From Paenibacillus sp. SC116 (GTDB taxonomy: Bacteria > Bacillota > Bacilli > Paenibacillales > Paenibacillaceae): DNA of 64,000 nucleotides. The notes under the pieces were generated by a model that saw only the letters and a list, made by a program, of their open reading frames with translations, did no database searches and was not told where the DNA came from. The translations under genes and the position numbers were made by a program. How positions within the stretch are numbered: position 1 is the stretch's first letter; every line of letters begins with the position of its first letter. This document shows positions 1-8,106 of the stretch, one piece after another. Where the stretch lies: positions 62,001 to 126,000 of the forward strand of contig NZ_JANIOF010000001.1 of assembly GCF_024733555.1 (NCBI RefSeq), given 5' to 3'.

Positions 1-1
1 T

Positions 2-610
2 GCTGAACTGCATGTGGACATGGTTCAGTTTTATGTGCAGACCGTGAAAGAGTGGGAGCGTTTGTATAGCCTAGATGTTGAAGTGATCAACGCTGGCGGC
101 GGGTTTGGTGTTACGTATGACGGTACGCCTAGTTTTGAATGGAAGTTATTCACTTCATTGTTGGCGAAGAATGAGGCTTTGCGGGCTTTAGGTAAAACGC
201 AGCTTTTCTTCGAGCCAGGACGATTTATCGTCGCTGATTATGGCTATTATGCTGCTGAAGTGATAGATATTAAACAGTCCCAGGATCAATGGTTTGCGGT
301 GTTAAGGGGTGGAACTCATCATAATCGATTGCCTGCGTCTTGGGGGCATAATCATCCATTCCATGTAGTTCCGATTGATAAATGGGAGTATCCATTTGCA
401 CGACCGGAAATTATCGATGGAACAGCTACCATTGTAGGTGAGTTGTGTACACCGAAGGATCAACTGTATGCGAATGCTGAATTGGAGCGATTACGTGTGG
501 GAGATGTGATCCTGTTTGAGAAGTCTGGTGCTTATTGCTGGACGATTTCCCATCATGATTTCTTAGGGCATCCACATCCGAAATTTTATTACATAACGGA
601 AGGGAATTAG
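2..610 (+). CDS. Type III PLP-dependent decarboxylase, C-terminal part (siderophore operon)
   Basis: The reading frame is open from the window edge, so the N-terminal part with the pyridoxal-phosphate lysine lies outside. About 202 residues remain. They match the C-terminal half of the alanine-racemase-fold (type III) decarboxylases that act on diaminopimelate, ornithine or citryl-diamino acid substrates: FEPGRF, the catalytic-cysteine region GELCTPKD, and a closing GAYCWTISHHDFLGHP stretch. The next gene starts 1 nt after the stop codon and encodes an IucA/IucC siderophore synthetase, so this is very likely the operon's amine-forming decarboxylase, comparable in role to SbnH of staphyloferrin B synthesis. 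The exact substrate cannot be read from the sequence. Confidence is high for the family and moderate for the siderophore role. Confidence 0.85.
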   Translation, partial: AELHVDMVQFYVQTVKEWERLYSLDVEVINAGGGFGVTYDGTPSFEWKLFTSLLAKNEALRALGKTQLFFEPGRFIVADYGYYAAEVIDIKQSQDQWFAVLRGGTHHNRLPASWGHNHPFHVVPIDKWEYPFARPEIIDGTATIVGELCTPKDQLYANAELERLRVGDVILFEKSGAYCWTISHHDFLGHPHPKFYYITEGN

Positions 611-611
611 G

Positions 612-2444
612 ATGAATACAACATTAACGCTATCGCAAAACCAAACTGCTGTGCAGCGAATTATGAAAGATGTAATGGATGCGTTTTTAGCAGAGCAGTT
701 TTTTCAATTAGATGAACGTACAACAATAGCTTTATCGGCCGCATCGAATGAATGGCAGCAGCTGTATCCCTTTTATGAGGGAGCTTCCGTGTACGTAGGA
801 AACATCGTGTTTCTGGTAGAAAAGTGCTACAAGCAAGGATATCAATGGGTAGCGGGTTCGCCTATTTATAAAAATGAGGATGAGAAATGGGTAGAGATCA
901 GTTCTCCTATTAAAGTTGCTCAAATGGTACTGCGTTACGCATTGTCTGAAGAAGCTTATGCTCATCCAGGAGTATCGGAGTTTTTGGCTGGACTGGATAT
1001 CGCGATTCAACAATTACATACAAGCTTGGAGCAGGTTGGGGATGCGTTGTCCTTTACCCCTAGCTCAGCCTATGAATGGTATGTGAAAGGCGAGATGATT
1101 GCCTCCTTGCGTGATCGTCCGTTTCATCCATTGTCTAAGGCCAAAATAGGCTTTACGACGGAGGACTACCAAAATTACATGGCTGAGTTTGGGAAGAAGA
1201 CAGCATTGCATTGGGTGGCTATCCACAATGATTCGGTTGTACAAGGTTATTCTGAAGGCGCAGATACAGATAAAGTGGAGCCATATGATGTGCTGAATGA
1301 TGAGCAGAAGGCAACCATTAATCAAGAGCTAGACAGAAAAGGGATTGCGAAAGTGCAGTATACAGTCATACCTGTTCATACCTGGCAGCTGCAGCATATC
1401 ATTTTGCCAAGATTTAAGAAGGAAATAGAGGACAAGACGATTATCGTGCTTGATACTCAAATCGGTGATTTCTTTGCAACTTCTTCGGTTCGTTCGTTAA
1501 CTTCGACGAGTGCGTCTACGAAGATGTTAAAGCTGCCAATAAGCGTATTATCGCTGGGGGCCGCTAGATATTTGCCTGTCGTGAAGCTGCTGAACGGGAT
1601 TGTGGGAGAGAAAATGTTCCGCCAAGCACTAGCGTGTGATGAGACTCTTGCCGATAAAGTGTTCTTATGTGAGGAGAACAACTGGTGGGGATATATGCCT
1701 GCATCAATGGGGTTGTTCGACGATCATCCTCGTCATTTGGCCGCACAAGTGAGATTATATCCGCAGCAGTTATTAGATGACAGCTATAAATTTCTCCCGA
1801 TGTCATCGCTAGGCGTCGTACTGCCGGATCAGCACTTTTTGACGGAGATCGCAGGGGGAAGCATTTCGAAAGAAGACGTCATCCAGTTCTATTCGGATTT
1901 GGCTGCCACGTTCTACGATATTGTAATGAGATTGTTTAAAGTCGGCATCGTCCCTGAAATTCATGGACAAAATTGTTGTGTCGTTCTTAAGGACAACAAA
2001 GTGAGCGGGCTGCTGTTCCGTGATCATGATTCTGTACGATTGCATCAGCCGTACTTAGATAAGCATGGCATTGAAGATCCGCGTTATCATATTCGACCAG
2101 GCTATTCAAATAGCTTGTACAATGAAACGCTGGAGAAATTGATTTTCTACGTTCAATCCTTGGGTACGCAAGTTAATCTTGCCTCGATTATAGAGGCATT
2201 ATCGGAATCATATCAGATTCCGGTGAGCACGTTCTGGGACATTACCGAAGCGAAGCTGAAGGATGCCTTGCAAATCATCGACATTCCTGAGGCAGACAGA
2301 GATGTATTGCGCTATGAGTTGTTCGAAAATAAAGTGTGGCCTGCAAAATTAATTATTCGCCCGCTGCTTGAAGCGGATGGTGTGCCTGGTGCGATGCCGT
2401 CTGGCAAAGGGTTAGGGTTCAATCCTTTTTATAAAAATAAATAA
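612..2444 (+). CDS. IucA/IucC-family NRPS-independent siderophore (NIS) synthetase
   Basis: A 610-aa protein of the usual NIS synthetase length. These cytoplasmic enzymes adenylate a carboxylate (often citrate or a citryl intermediate) with ATP and condense it with an amine or alcohol. Family signatures are visible in order: the nucleotide-binding HPLSKAKIG near residue 172, a VHTWQLQ segment, the serine/threonine-rich SSVRSLTSTSASTKMLKLP region, and the late EIHGQN and LFRDHD motifs. It follows the decarboxylase with a 1-nt gap, so the two are translationally linked. A strong terminator follows, so this is the last gene of the operon. Upstream biosynthesis and uptake genes are presumably outside the window. 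The final siderophore cannot be named from two genes. Confidence 0.93.
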   Translation: MNTTLTLSQNQTAVQRIMKDVMDAFLAEQFFQLDERTTIALSAASNEWQQLYPFYEGASVYVGNIVFLVEKCYKQGYQWVAGSPIYKNEDEKWVEISSPIKVAQMVLRYALSEEAYAHPGVSEFLAGLDIAIQQLHTSLEQVGDALSFTPSSAYEWYVKGEMIASLRDRPFHPLSKAKIGFTTEDYQNYMAEFGKKTALHWVAIHNDSVVQGYSEGADTDKVEPYDVLNDEQKATINQELDRKGIAKVQYTVIPVHTWQLQHIILPRFKKEIEDKTIIVLDTQIGDFFATSSVRSLTSTSASTKMLKLPISVLSLGAARYLPVVKLLNGIVGEKMFRQALACDETLADKVFLCEENNWWGYMPASMGLFDDHPRHLAAQVRLYPQQLLDDSYKFLPMSSLGVVLPDQHFLTEIAGGSISKEDVIQFYSDLAATFYDIVMRLFKVGIVPEIHGQNCCVVLKDNKVSGLLFRDHDSVRLHQPYLDKHGIEDPRYHIRPGYSNSLYNETLEKLIFYVQSLGTQVNLASIIEALSESYQIPVSTFWDITEAKLKDALQIIDIPEADRDVLRYELFENKVWPAKLIIRPLLEADGVPGAMPSGKGLGFNPFYKNK

Positions 2445-2451
2445 TGCGAAA

Positions 2452-2489
2452 GAAAAAACGTCCAAATTTAATTATTAGGACGTTTTTTC
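2452..2489 (+). terminator. Intrinsic terminator of the siderophore operon
   Basis: A perfect 12-bp stem (GAAAAAACGTCC / GGACGTTTTTTC) with an AT-rich loop and a T tract, just after the synthetase stop codon. Confidence 0.9.
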
Positions 2490-2606
2490 TTTTTAATTTA
2501 TACGGGATAGCGTCAGGATAATCGTTTTAATGTTATAAATTCACATTTTCCTGACGGTACCCCTTTGAGGGGATAATACCGAAACCGAGTGCTTTTTTGT
2601 GCTTGT

Positions 2607-3485
2607 TTAGCAGGATGAAAATAGGTTAGCTATCAATTTTTCTGTAGCAGGGCTGAGGACTTTATTTTTTTTGCGCATTAATCCAACAGGTAAAGCGAAT
2701 GAAATATCATCGATGTCACGAATAGCGTATTGATGTGAATTGGCAACGAAATTGCTAGGCAGCATAGCAATACCAAACCCTTGTCGTACAAGATTTAAAA
2801 CCATCTCTATGTTTGCTGCATCGTATTTAGAGTGTAAATGAACGCCCTGATGAAGAAAAACCTGCTCTGTTTTTCTACGATATTCACACAATTGTCCAGT
2901 TAAAATGAAATTTTCATCTTCTAAATCACACATATTAATTTTTTCCTGTGTAGATAATGGATGATCGATTGGCAGTATCAAACAAAGCTTTTCTTCATAT
3001 AGCGGATAAAATTCAAGATTTAATTCTGGTGATGGAGGGGGGCATAAGGCAATATCAAGTTCGTTAGCGATAATCCGTTGACTAAATTGTTGGGTTACGC
3101 CACTTTCGATAGAAAGACAAATTTGTGGATGTTCTTTCATAAATGTTGTTAGTACGGAAATCAAATTTGTTTTGCCAATGCCAATGGAATCAATTGCTCC
3201 AATCCGAATAAGCCCTTTCTGACCAATTGAAAATTCTTTTGCGGTTTCGGTGATTACATCCACTTGATTTAATAAAATATCTGCCTGTTCTTTCATAAGT
3301 CTTCCGGCTTCGGTTAGCACCATTTGCTTTCCTTGACGCTCAAACAGTTTGATACCGAGTGTTTCTTCTAATTGATTGATGTGTAAAGTGATGGTAGATT
3401 GTGCGTATTGCAGCAGATTTGCTGCTTTTATCTGACTACCATATTGGACAACAGCTTGAAATGTCTGTAACAAACGGATTTCCAT
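2607..3485 (-). CDS. LysR-family transcriptional regulator
   Basis: A 292-aa protein with an N-terminal winged helix-turn-helix (residues about 1-60, including the AQSTITLHINQLEETLG recognition region and LFERQGK) followed by a periplasmic-binding-protein-like effector domain (RIGAIDSIG, EFYPLYEEKLCLILP, GFGIAMLPS). Length is normal for the family. The ATG is preceded by AGGAG at 9 nt spacing. It is divergent from the small cupin gene at 3576, and a perfect T-N11-A palindrome lies between them. It probably controls that gene and itself in response to an unknown small molecule. Confidence 0.93.
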   Translation of the reverse strand: MEIRLLQTFQAVVQYGSQIKAANLLQYAQSTITLHINQLEETLGIKLFERQGKQMVLTEAGRLMKEQADILLNQVDVITETAKEFSIGQKGLIRIGAIDSIGIGKTNLISVLTTFMKEHPQICLSIESGVTQQFSQRIIANELDIALCPPPSPELNLEFYPLYEEKLCLILPIDHPLSTQEKINMCDLEDENFILTGQLCEYRRKTEQVFLHQGVHLHSKYDAANIEMVLNLVRQGFGIAMLPSNFVANSHQYAIRDIDDISFALPVGLMRKKNKVLSPATEKLIANLFSSC

Positions 3486-3538
3486 AATTCATTTCTCCTG
3501 AAGTATATTTCATTTTTGTTCATATTGAATAATATATC

Positions 3539-3553
3539 ATCGTAAGTTACGAT
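3539..3553. promoter_or_regulatory. Candidate LysR operator (T-N11-A palindrome)
   Basis: ATCGTAA-G-TTACGAT is a perfect 7+7 palindrome around one base and contains T-N11-A, the classic LysR box. It sits 22 nt before the cupin start in the divergent promoter region. Binding by the adjacent LysR protein is inferred from position. Confidence 0.6.
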
Positions 3554-3575
3554 TTGTATAGAAGGAGATGATGAC

Positions 3576-3884
3576 ATGAAAGATTTCTTTAGCGTTGATA
3601 TCACAAACAGTGAGTGGAAATTTGTTATGGATGGTCTAGAACAATTGCCATTACGAGATGAGAATGGTGAACTGCGTTATGTCGTGCGATTTGCACCGGG
3701 GGCAAAATTCCCACAACATACACATAAGGATACTGAGGAATTATTCGTATTAGATGGAGCTCTTATCAGCAATGATGTTGAGTATGGAGCAGGTTCTTAT
3801 CTCTGTTATGGACCTAATACAGAACACGAACCATGGTCTGAAAAGGGTTGTTTGGTTCTTGTAATGGAACGTAATGCTGGATAG
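3576..3884 (+). CDS. Small cupin-domain protein (ChrR-like)
   Basis: A 102-aa single-domain cupin. The metal-site motif is visible as FPQHTHKDTEELFVLDG (two histidines and a glutamate), with the second cupin motif region around GSYLCYGPNTEHEP supplying a late histidine. Such cupins resemble the ChrR/anti-sigma cupin and small dioxygenase-like proteins, and many bind zinc or iron. It is preceded by AAGGAGATGATGAC and an ATG start. It is divergent from the LysR regulator, which probably controls it, and is followed by its own terminator, so it is monocistronic. The substrate is unknown. A sensing, detoxification or sugar-related role is possible. Confidence 0.85.
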   Translation: MKDFFSVDITNSEWKFVMDGLEQLPLRDENGELRYVVRFAPGAKFPQHTHKDTEELFVLDGALISNDVEYGAGSYLCYGPNTEHEPWSEKGCLVLVMERNAG

Positions 3885-3895
3885 TGGTACATAAC

Positions 3896-3945
3896 AATAA
3901 AGGCTGTACTTCGTCCATGTAGATGGTTGGAGTACAGCCTTTATT
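3896..3945 (+). terminator. Intrinsic terminator after the cupin gene
   Basis: A long inverted repeat (AATAAAGGCTGTACT / AGTACAGCCTTTATT) separated by about 20 nt. It lies between convergent genes and is symmetrical enough to work in both directions. Confidence 0.8.
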
Positions 3946-3994
3946 TGGTTGTTTAACAACCTGAAGTACTACGAGTGATTCGTTGTTTCCAAGA

Positions 3995-4618
3995 TCATTT
4001 CTCTTCGCCGTCAGTTGATTGCTGAGGAACATCTTTCAGTCGATAGGATAGCAGCACATGAACATACTCATCTTGCTCTGTTTGATTCTCAAACGCTCCC
4101 AACTTAGCATTGACTAGATTAAAAGGCACTTTCGCCTCAGTTGTAGAAAGCGCTTGCGCAACATTGTGCATTTTCTCCGCCCATTCACGTGGGTCCAGCG
4201 AGCTGTGTGCGATATTGACTTGTGCTAAGCTTCTCTGATGTGTATCGCCTTTGCGTAAATTTACGTCCACAACATCAATGCCTTGCTGAATGAGTCGCAG
4301 CAGCTCTTGAAGGATAAAATCAGAATTCGCCGCAGCCATGGAACGATCTAGCGTATAGCTTCCTTTGTGTGTATTATCGGTGAGATAATACTTTTCAATT
4401 AAATTTCCTTGCTGTTTGGTTTCGACTAGCTGGAGCAGGCCGTGTTCTTCGAGTTTATTTACGTGGTAATACAGGCGGGATGGTTTCTCTTGTAGTTGTT
4501 CTGCCATTTGCTTAACGGTAACGGGTTCGTTCTTGGCAATCCGTAAAATAGCCAGCTTTCGCGGATCTAGCAGCATTTTGGCTAGCTCCATATCTTGCAG
4601 ATTACGAAAATGATTCAA
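3995..4618 (-). CDS. Winged-helix (ArsR-like) transcriptional regulator
   Basis: A 207-aa protein whose first 80 residues form a winged helix: the DPRKLAILRIAKNEPVTVKQ helix pair, then the recognition helix and wing around EKPSRLYYHVNKLEEHGLL. The rest is a helical or mixed domain without recognised motifs. It resembles the HTH_20/ArsR-type repressors that have a C-terminal sensor domain. No metal-binding cysteines are seen, so metal sensing is unlikely. It is convergent with the cupin gene and stands alone, so its target is unknown. Confidence 0.85.
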   Translation of the reverse strand: MNHFRNLQDMELAKMLLDPRKLAILRIAKNEPVTVKQMAEQLQEKPSRLYYHVNKLEEHGLLQLVETKQQGNLIEKYYLTDNTHKGSYTLDRSMAAANSDFILQELLRLIQQGIDVVDVNLRKGDTHQRSLAQVNIAHSSLDPREWAEKMHNVAQALSTTEAKVPFNLVNAKLGAFENQTEQDEYVHVLLSYRLKDVPQQSTDGEEK

Positions 4619-4917
4619 TAAAGAGCCTCCTTATCCGAAAGAAGATACGGCTTGTTGGCATACTTCTTGCGGCGTGGTAGAGCCAGTCTGTTGAAGGGCT
4701 TAATTATATTTTAGCAGAGTGAAAACGGCACGTACAATAAGTAACAGTAATTCTTCAATTATCTGTAATAGATGGGGTTTATGTATGATAAATGAATGAA
4801 GCTTAAACGCCTCGCTGAATGTTAAACTGCTCTCACTTGGCTGAGAGATTCGAGTGTTGTATTCATTTAAATAAGATCATAATCTGTAGTTATAACAATC
4901 GATGCTGAAAAGGTGGA
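4619..4917. other. Intergenic region without a gene
   Basis: About 300 nt between divergent genes that should hold both promoters. The only structure noticed is a short hairpin at 4830-4847 (CTCTCA/TGAGAG) without a T tract. No open frame here looks coding. Confidence 0.4.
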
Positions 4918-4923
4918 ATGAAA

Positions 4924-5466
4924 ATGCTAACTAATCAGAATAGAGGGATTTACCTTATTACTGGCGTTATGGCATCTGGGAAATCTACCGTTGCACAGCT
5001 GCTTGCAGAAAAGTTTGCGCGCGGTGTTCATGTACGTGGAGATACGTTCCGTAAAATGATCGTAAGCGGGAGAGTGGAGATGCTCCCGAACACAGAGGAA
5101 GAAGCGATTAGACAGCTGCGCTTGCGCTACCAAATTGCCGCTAACGCAGCAGATACGTATTACGAAGCAGGCTTCAACGTTGTATTACAGGACGTCATGA
5201 TTGGCCCGATGCTGCAAGAAATGGTCGAGCTTATTCGTAATCGTCCTCTATATGTGATCGTATTGAACCCGTCAGAGGATGCAGTTGCGCACAGAGAGCT
5301 ATCTAGAACCAAGCAAGGATATGGGCTTTGGACGATTGCTGAACTAAATCGTTCCTTACAAGAGGAAACACCGAAGATGGGGATGTGGCTCGACACAACG
5401 GATTTATCTGCTGAGGAGACTGTAGAACAGATTTGTCAAAGGGCATGTACAGAAGGTCGCGTCTGA
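4924..5466 (+). CDS. P-loop kinase-like protein (chloramphenicol phosphotransferase/AAA-like)
   Basis: About 180 aa. A Walker A loop (GVMASGKST) lies near residue 17, followed by HVRGDTFRKM in the acceptor-binding position and a strand with LQDVMIGP. The short C-terminal LxWTIAELNRSLQEETPKMGMWLDTTDLS is the lid and C-terminal part typical of small nucleoside- or antibiotic-kinase relatives. I chose the second ATG because AAGGTGG ends 7 nt before it, while the ATG at 4918 is only 1 nt from that ribosome binding site. The acceptor is unknown. These proteins are often annotated simply as AAA ATPases or as phosphotransferases. Confidence 0.8.
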   Translation: MLTNQNRGIYLITGVMASGKSTVAQLLAEKFARGVHVRGDTFRKMIVSGRVEMLPNTEEEAIRQLRLRYQIAANAADTYYEAGFNVVLQDVMIGPMLQEMVELIRNRPLYVIVLNPSEDAVAHRELSRTKQGYGLWTIAELNRSLQEETPKMGMWLDTTDLSAEETVEQICQRACTEGRV

Positions 5467-5592
5467 GCGTAGTTGATAGTTAGATGATAGATAGAGTCGA
5501 TATAATAAAAAGGTCAATCCATATGTGCGTACCAGTATGCTAAACTATTGAAAGCAGGTGAATACTTACTTAAGAAGGAAATTGGAGGGAAT

Positions 5593-6570
5593 ATGAAGAA
5601 GTTGAAACGATATGGAAAGCGGTTCTTTATTTTTTTCGTTATTTTAGTCGCATTTATGTTTGTGAATAATACGTCTCTATTTATAAAAGATAGTGGCAAG
5701 TCACCTGAACTGCTAGCTCATAGAGGGTTGGGTCAAACGTTCCCGATGGAAGGAATCCAGAATGATACTTGTACGGCGGAGCGAATCTATGAACCGGAGC
5801 ATTCTTACTTAGAAAATACGATACCTTCGATGGAAGCAGCATTTGCAGCAGGAGCAGACACGGTAGAGTTGGATATTCAACCTACTACAGATGGCGAATT
5901 TGCTGTGTTTCATGATTGGACACTGGACTGCCGAACAGATGGCAAGGGTGATACTAGGGATCATTCAATGGCTGAACTTAAGAAATTGGATGTTGGCTAT
6001 GGTTATACAGCCGATAATGGTGCGACTTATCCGTTCCGTGGTAAAGGGGTCGGGCTAATACCTACACTTGGTGAAGTATTAACGCAATTTCCAGAGAAAT
6101 CTTTGCTTATTCATATAAAAAGTAATGATCCAAATGAAGGAGTGCTGCTTGCTCAATATCTATCTAAGCTCCCTACTAGGCAGTTGGAGCAATTGGCGGT
6201 TTACGGCGGTGACGAGCCTATTGCAGCTTTAAGAGAGAAGTTGCCGAATATCCGTGTAATGTCGATGGATACGATGAAAAGTTGCCTTCTTCCTTATGCA
6301 GCAGTAGGATGGACAGGTTATGTTCCAGCAGCATGTGAAAATACACAGCTCCATATTCCAGAGAAGTTTGCCCCTTATTTGTGGGGATTCCCAAGCAAGT
6401 TCCTCGCTAGAATGGAGGAGGCAAATACAAAAGTCATCCTCGTAGCAGGTAATGGAGGTTGGTCTGAAGGATTTGATAAGGAACTTGATCTGGCACGGCT
6501 TCCAGAAAAGTATGACGGCGGCATTTGGACGAATCGTATTGATGTAATAGCGCCTGCTGTGAAAGAGTGA
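5593..6570 (+). CDS. Membrane-anchored glycerophosphodiester phosphodiesterase family protein
   Basis: A GDPD-fold hydrolase of 325 aa with one N-terminal hydrophobic segment (residues about 10-32), so it is probably membrane-tethered and faces outward. Catalytic signatures are present: LLAHRG, then VELDIQPTTDGEFAVFHD, which supplies the metal-binding Glu/Asp and the second catalytic His. Such enzymes split glycerophosphodiesters, or related lipid and teichoic acid debris, into glycerol-3-phosphate and an alcohol. The start at 5593 has GGAGGG 3 nt upstream. An in-frame TTG at 5548 exists but lacks a ribosome binding site. The gene is monocistronic, with a terminator downstream. Confidence 0.88.
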   Translation: MKKLKRYGKRFFIFFVILVAFMFVNNTSLFIKDSGKSPELLAHRGLGQTFPMEGIQNDTCTAERIYEPEHSYLENTIPSMEAAFAAGADTVELDIQPTTDGEFAVFHDWTLDCRTDGKGDTRDHSMAELKKLDVGYGYTADNGATYPFRGKGVGLIPTLGEVLTQFPEKSLLIHIKSNDPNEGVLLAQYLSKLPTRQLEQLAVYGGDEPIAALREKLPNIRVMSMDTMKSCLLPYAAVGWTGYVPAACENTQLHIPEKFAPYLWGFPSKFLARMEEANTKVILVAGNGGWSEGFDKELDLARLPEKYDGGIWTNRIDVIAPAVKE

Positions 6571-6663
6571 CCAGAATAAGGATTCGACGTATCCGACTTT
6601 TATATGATTTCCTAGCAGCAATGAATGGATTATTTAATAGTGCGTATAGCGTGTATGATAAAG

Positions 6664-6694
6664 AACCCGGCCCTTTCGTGGTCGGGTTTTTTTG
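6664..6694 (+). terminator. Intrinsic terminator after the phosphodiesterase gene
   Basis: Stem AACCCGGCC / GGTCGGGTT with one G-T pair, followed by seven T. Confidence 0.85.
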
Positions 6695-6829
6695 TTATTC
6701 ATGGCCATGCACGGCATAAATAAAGATTGTGTAATCTTACAGTTAAAGTCATATTAGGTCATATGTGAAAATACTATGGGTAGGGTGATCTATCGTGTTT
6801 TACAAATCATTAAAGGAGGAATACATGTT

Positions 6830-7288
6830 ATGAAACGGTTCGGTCATGTTTTATTATCTTCAATTGTAATGATTATGGTGCTCGCCGCAGTTCCTGTTTA
6901 TGCAGCATCAAGTACGTGGACGCTTGATATGTCATTATGTATGTATAACGGAAAAGTTTATAAGCAATTTCATCATTTAGCAGATGGGAAAAATGGAATA
7001 ACAGTCTCAGGCACGGTGACAACGAAACAAAAAAATAGTGGAGCAAGCGTGGTGCCCCGCGAAATTACTGTCTTTCTCAGGGAGGATGATGGTCATACAA
7101 ATAATCTAATCGGTAGTTTTAAGGTAAAGCCATCAAGTGCAGTGGGTGGAACGGTTCAATTCAGCCAGTACTTCCCTGGAGCTAACTCGGTAGGCGACCC
7201 AGATGGCATTGGTGAATACTATCTAGTTTGGAGTAAAGGAGCCAACGATTACTGGAGAATTACAGGTACGGGAACCATTTCGAATTAA
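6830..7288 (+). CDS. Small secreted protein of unknown function
   Basis: A 152-aa protein with a clear Sec signal peptide (MKRFGHVLLSS, a hydrophobic core, then VPVYA-ASS as the likely cleavage site near residue 25). The mature part of about 127 aa appears all-beta, with alternating polar and hydrophobic residues and many Gly/Thr/Ser. It contains no catalytic motif I recognise. The start is set by AAAGGAGGA 9 nt upstream; the longer frame from 6776 would bury the signal peptide. Mature residues such as VVPREITVFLREDD and YYLVWSKGANDYWRI suggest a beta-sandwich. An imperfect hairpin follows, so it may be transcribed alone. Confidence 0.75.
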   Translation: MKRFGHVLLSSIVMIMVLAAVPVYAASSTWTLDMSLCMYNGKVYKQFHHLADGKNGITVSGTVTTKQKNSGASVVPREITVFLREDDGHTNNLIGSFKVKPSSAVGGTVQFSQYFPGANSVGDPDGIGEYYLVWSKGANDYWRITGTGTISN

Positions 7289-7299
7289 AATCATGCTAT

Positions 7300-7335
7300 G
7301 AGCAGGACAGTTGAAATGGTTCTGCTCGTTTATTC
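7300..7335 (+). terminator. Weak terminator-like hairpin
   Basis: GAGCAGGAC / GTTCTGCTC with a G-T pair, then GTTTATT. It lies between the secreted protein and the VanZ-like gene and supports placing the VanZ start downstream of it. Confidence 0.45.
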
Positions 7336-7358
7336 TAATCATGGGGGACATCGTAAAA

Positions 7359-7988
7359 ATGTTTGATATAAGCTTTACGCTGCTTTACATCTACTCTTTA
7401 CCATTATTCCTTCTGGCGGTGTTACTTGGAAAGTTTGTAATAAAGAAAAGCAATACCTATTTATTATTCCTTTCGCTATTCTTTTTTTACATATTAGCCT
7501 TGTTAAAATTAACGTTATTACCTCTCCCACTAGGCAGCCTTCTACATTCTCTTAGAGAGGAGGAGCAAAATACACTGCTTCTTATCAATCTCAAGCCTTT
7601 ATGGCTCGCTGAACATTATTCCTTCCTACTTAGTGAGCAGCTGCTGAATGTACTATTATTAATCCCATTTGGTTTTTTAATAAATTATCTCTGTCAATCA
7701 AATACAAAAAATATAATGCTATATATGGTAGGATTCACGTTGTTTATTGAATTCCTTCAGTTTATGTTGTGTCTCTATTTACGTTATCCTTATCGTGTCA
7801 TTGATATAAATGATGTTATTTATAACTTCGTTGGAGCATGTATGGGTTTCGTTTTCTTTAAATTGTTTTCATTCGTTTATGTCTTATATATTGATAAATA
7901 CAATATTAAATTAGATCCTATATCGCAATTCATGTATAACGCTGGTAGCAGACATCGTCCAAACAGGAATAATTACGTTTCGCAATAA
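7359..7988 (+). CDS. VanZ-family membrane protein
   Basis: About 209 aa with several hydrophobic helices. The VanZ-like signature is visible as LLNVLLLIPFGFLI and, later, the conserved EFLQF...RVIDINDVIYNFVGACMGF block. Members of this family are polytopic membrane proteins; VanZ itself gives slight teicoplanin resistance, but most members have no known role. No van resistance genes are near, so a resistance function should not be assumed. I prefer the ATG at 7359 with GGGGGA upstream over the TTG at 7311, which lies inside a hairpin. Confidence 0.82.
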   Translation: MFDISFTLLYIYSLPLFLLAVLLGKFVIKKSNTYLLFLSLFFFYILALLKLTLLPLPLGSLLHSLREEEQNTLLLINLKPLWLAEHYSFLLSEQLLNVLLLIPFGFLINYLCQSNTKNIMLYMVGFTLFIEFLQFMLCLYLRYPYRVIDINDVIYNFVGACMGFVFFKLFSFVYVLYIDKYNIKLDPISQFMYNAGSRHRPNRNNYVSQ

Positions 7989-7993
7989 AAGTA

Positions 7994-8030
7994 AAACCGG
8001 CCTTATTTCACTAAGGCCGGTTTCTTTTTT
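7994..8030. terminator. Bidirectional terminator between convergent genes
   Basis: AAACCGGCCTTA / TAAGGCCGGTTT followed by a T-rich tract on plus and A-rich on the other side. It separates the VanZ gene from the first DUF11 gene. Close relatives of this hairpin recur at 15090 and 29496. Confidence 0.88.
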
Positions 8031-8106
8031 CTTAAACGAGTTATTCGGTATGGATTAAAACGTTGTTGGAGTTAACCGTAAACCGTGGCTGGTCAGTTTT
8101 TAGTAT

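Noticed and set aside
7359..7988. Glycopeptide resistance locus, because of the VanZ-like gene
   Set aside because: VanZ-like proteins are common and no VanA/H/X-type ligase or dehydrogenase is present.
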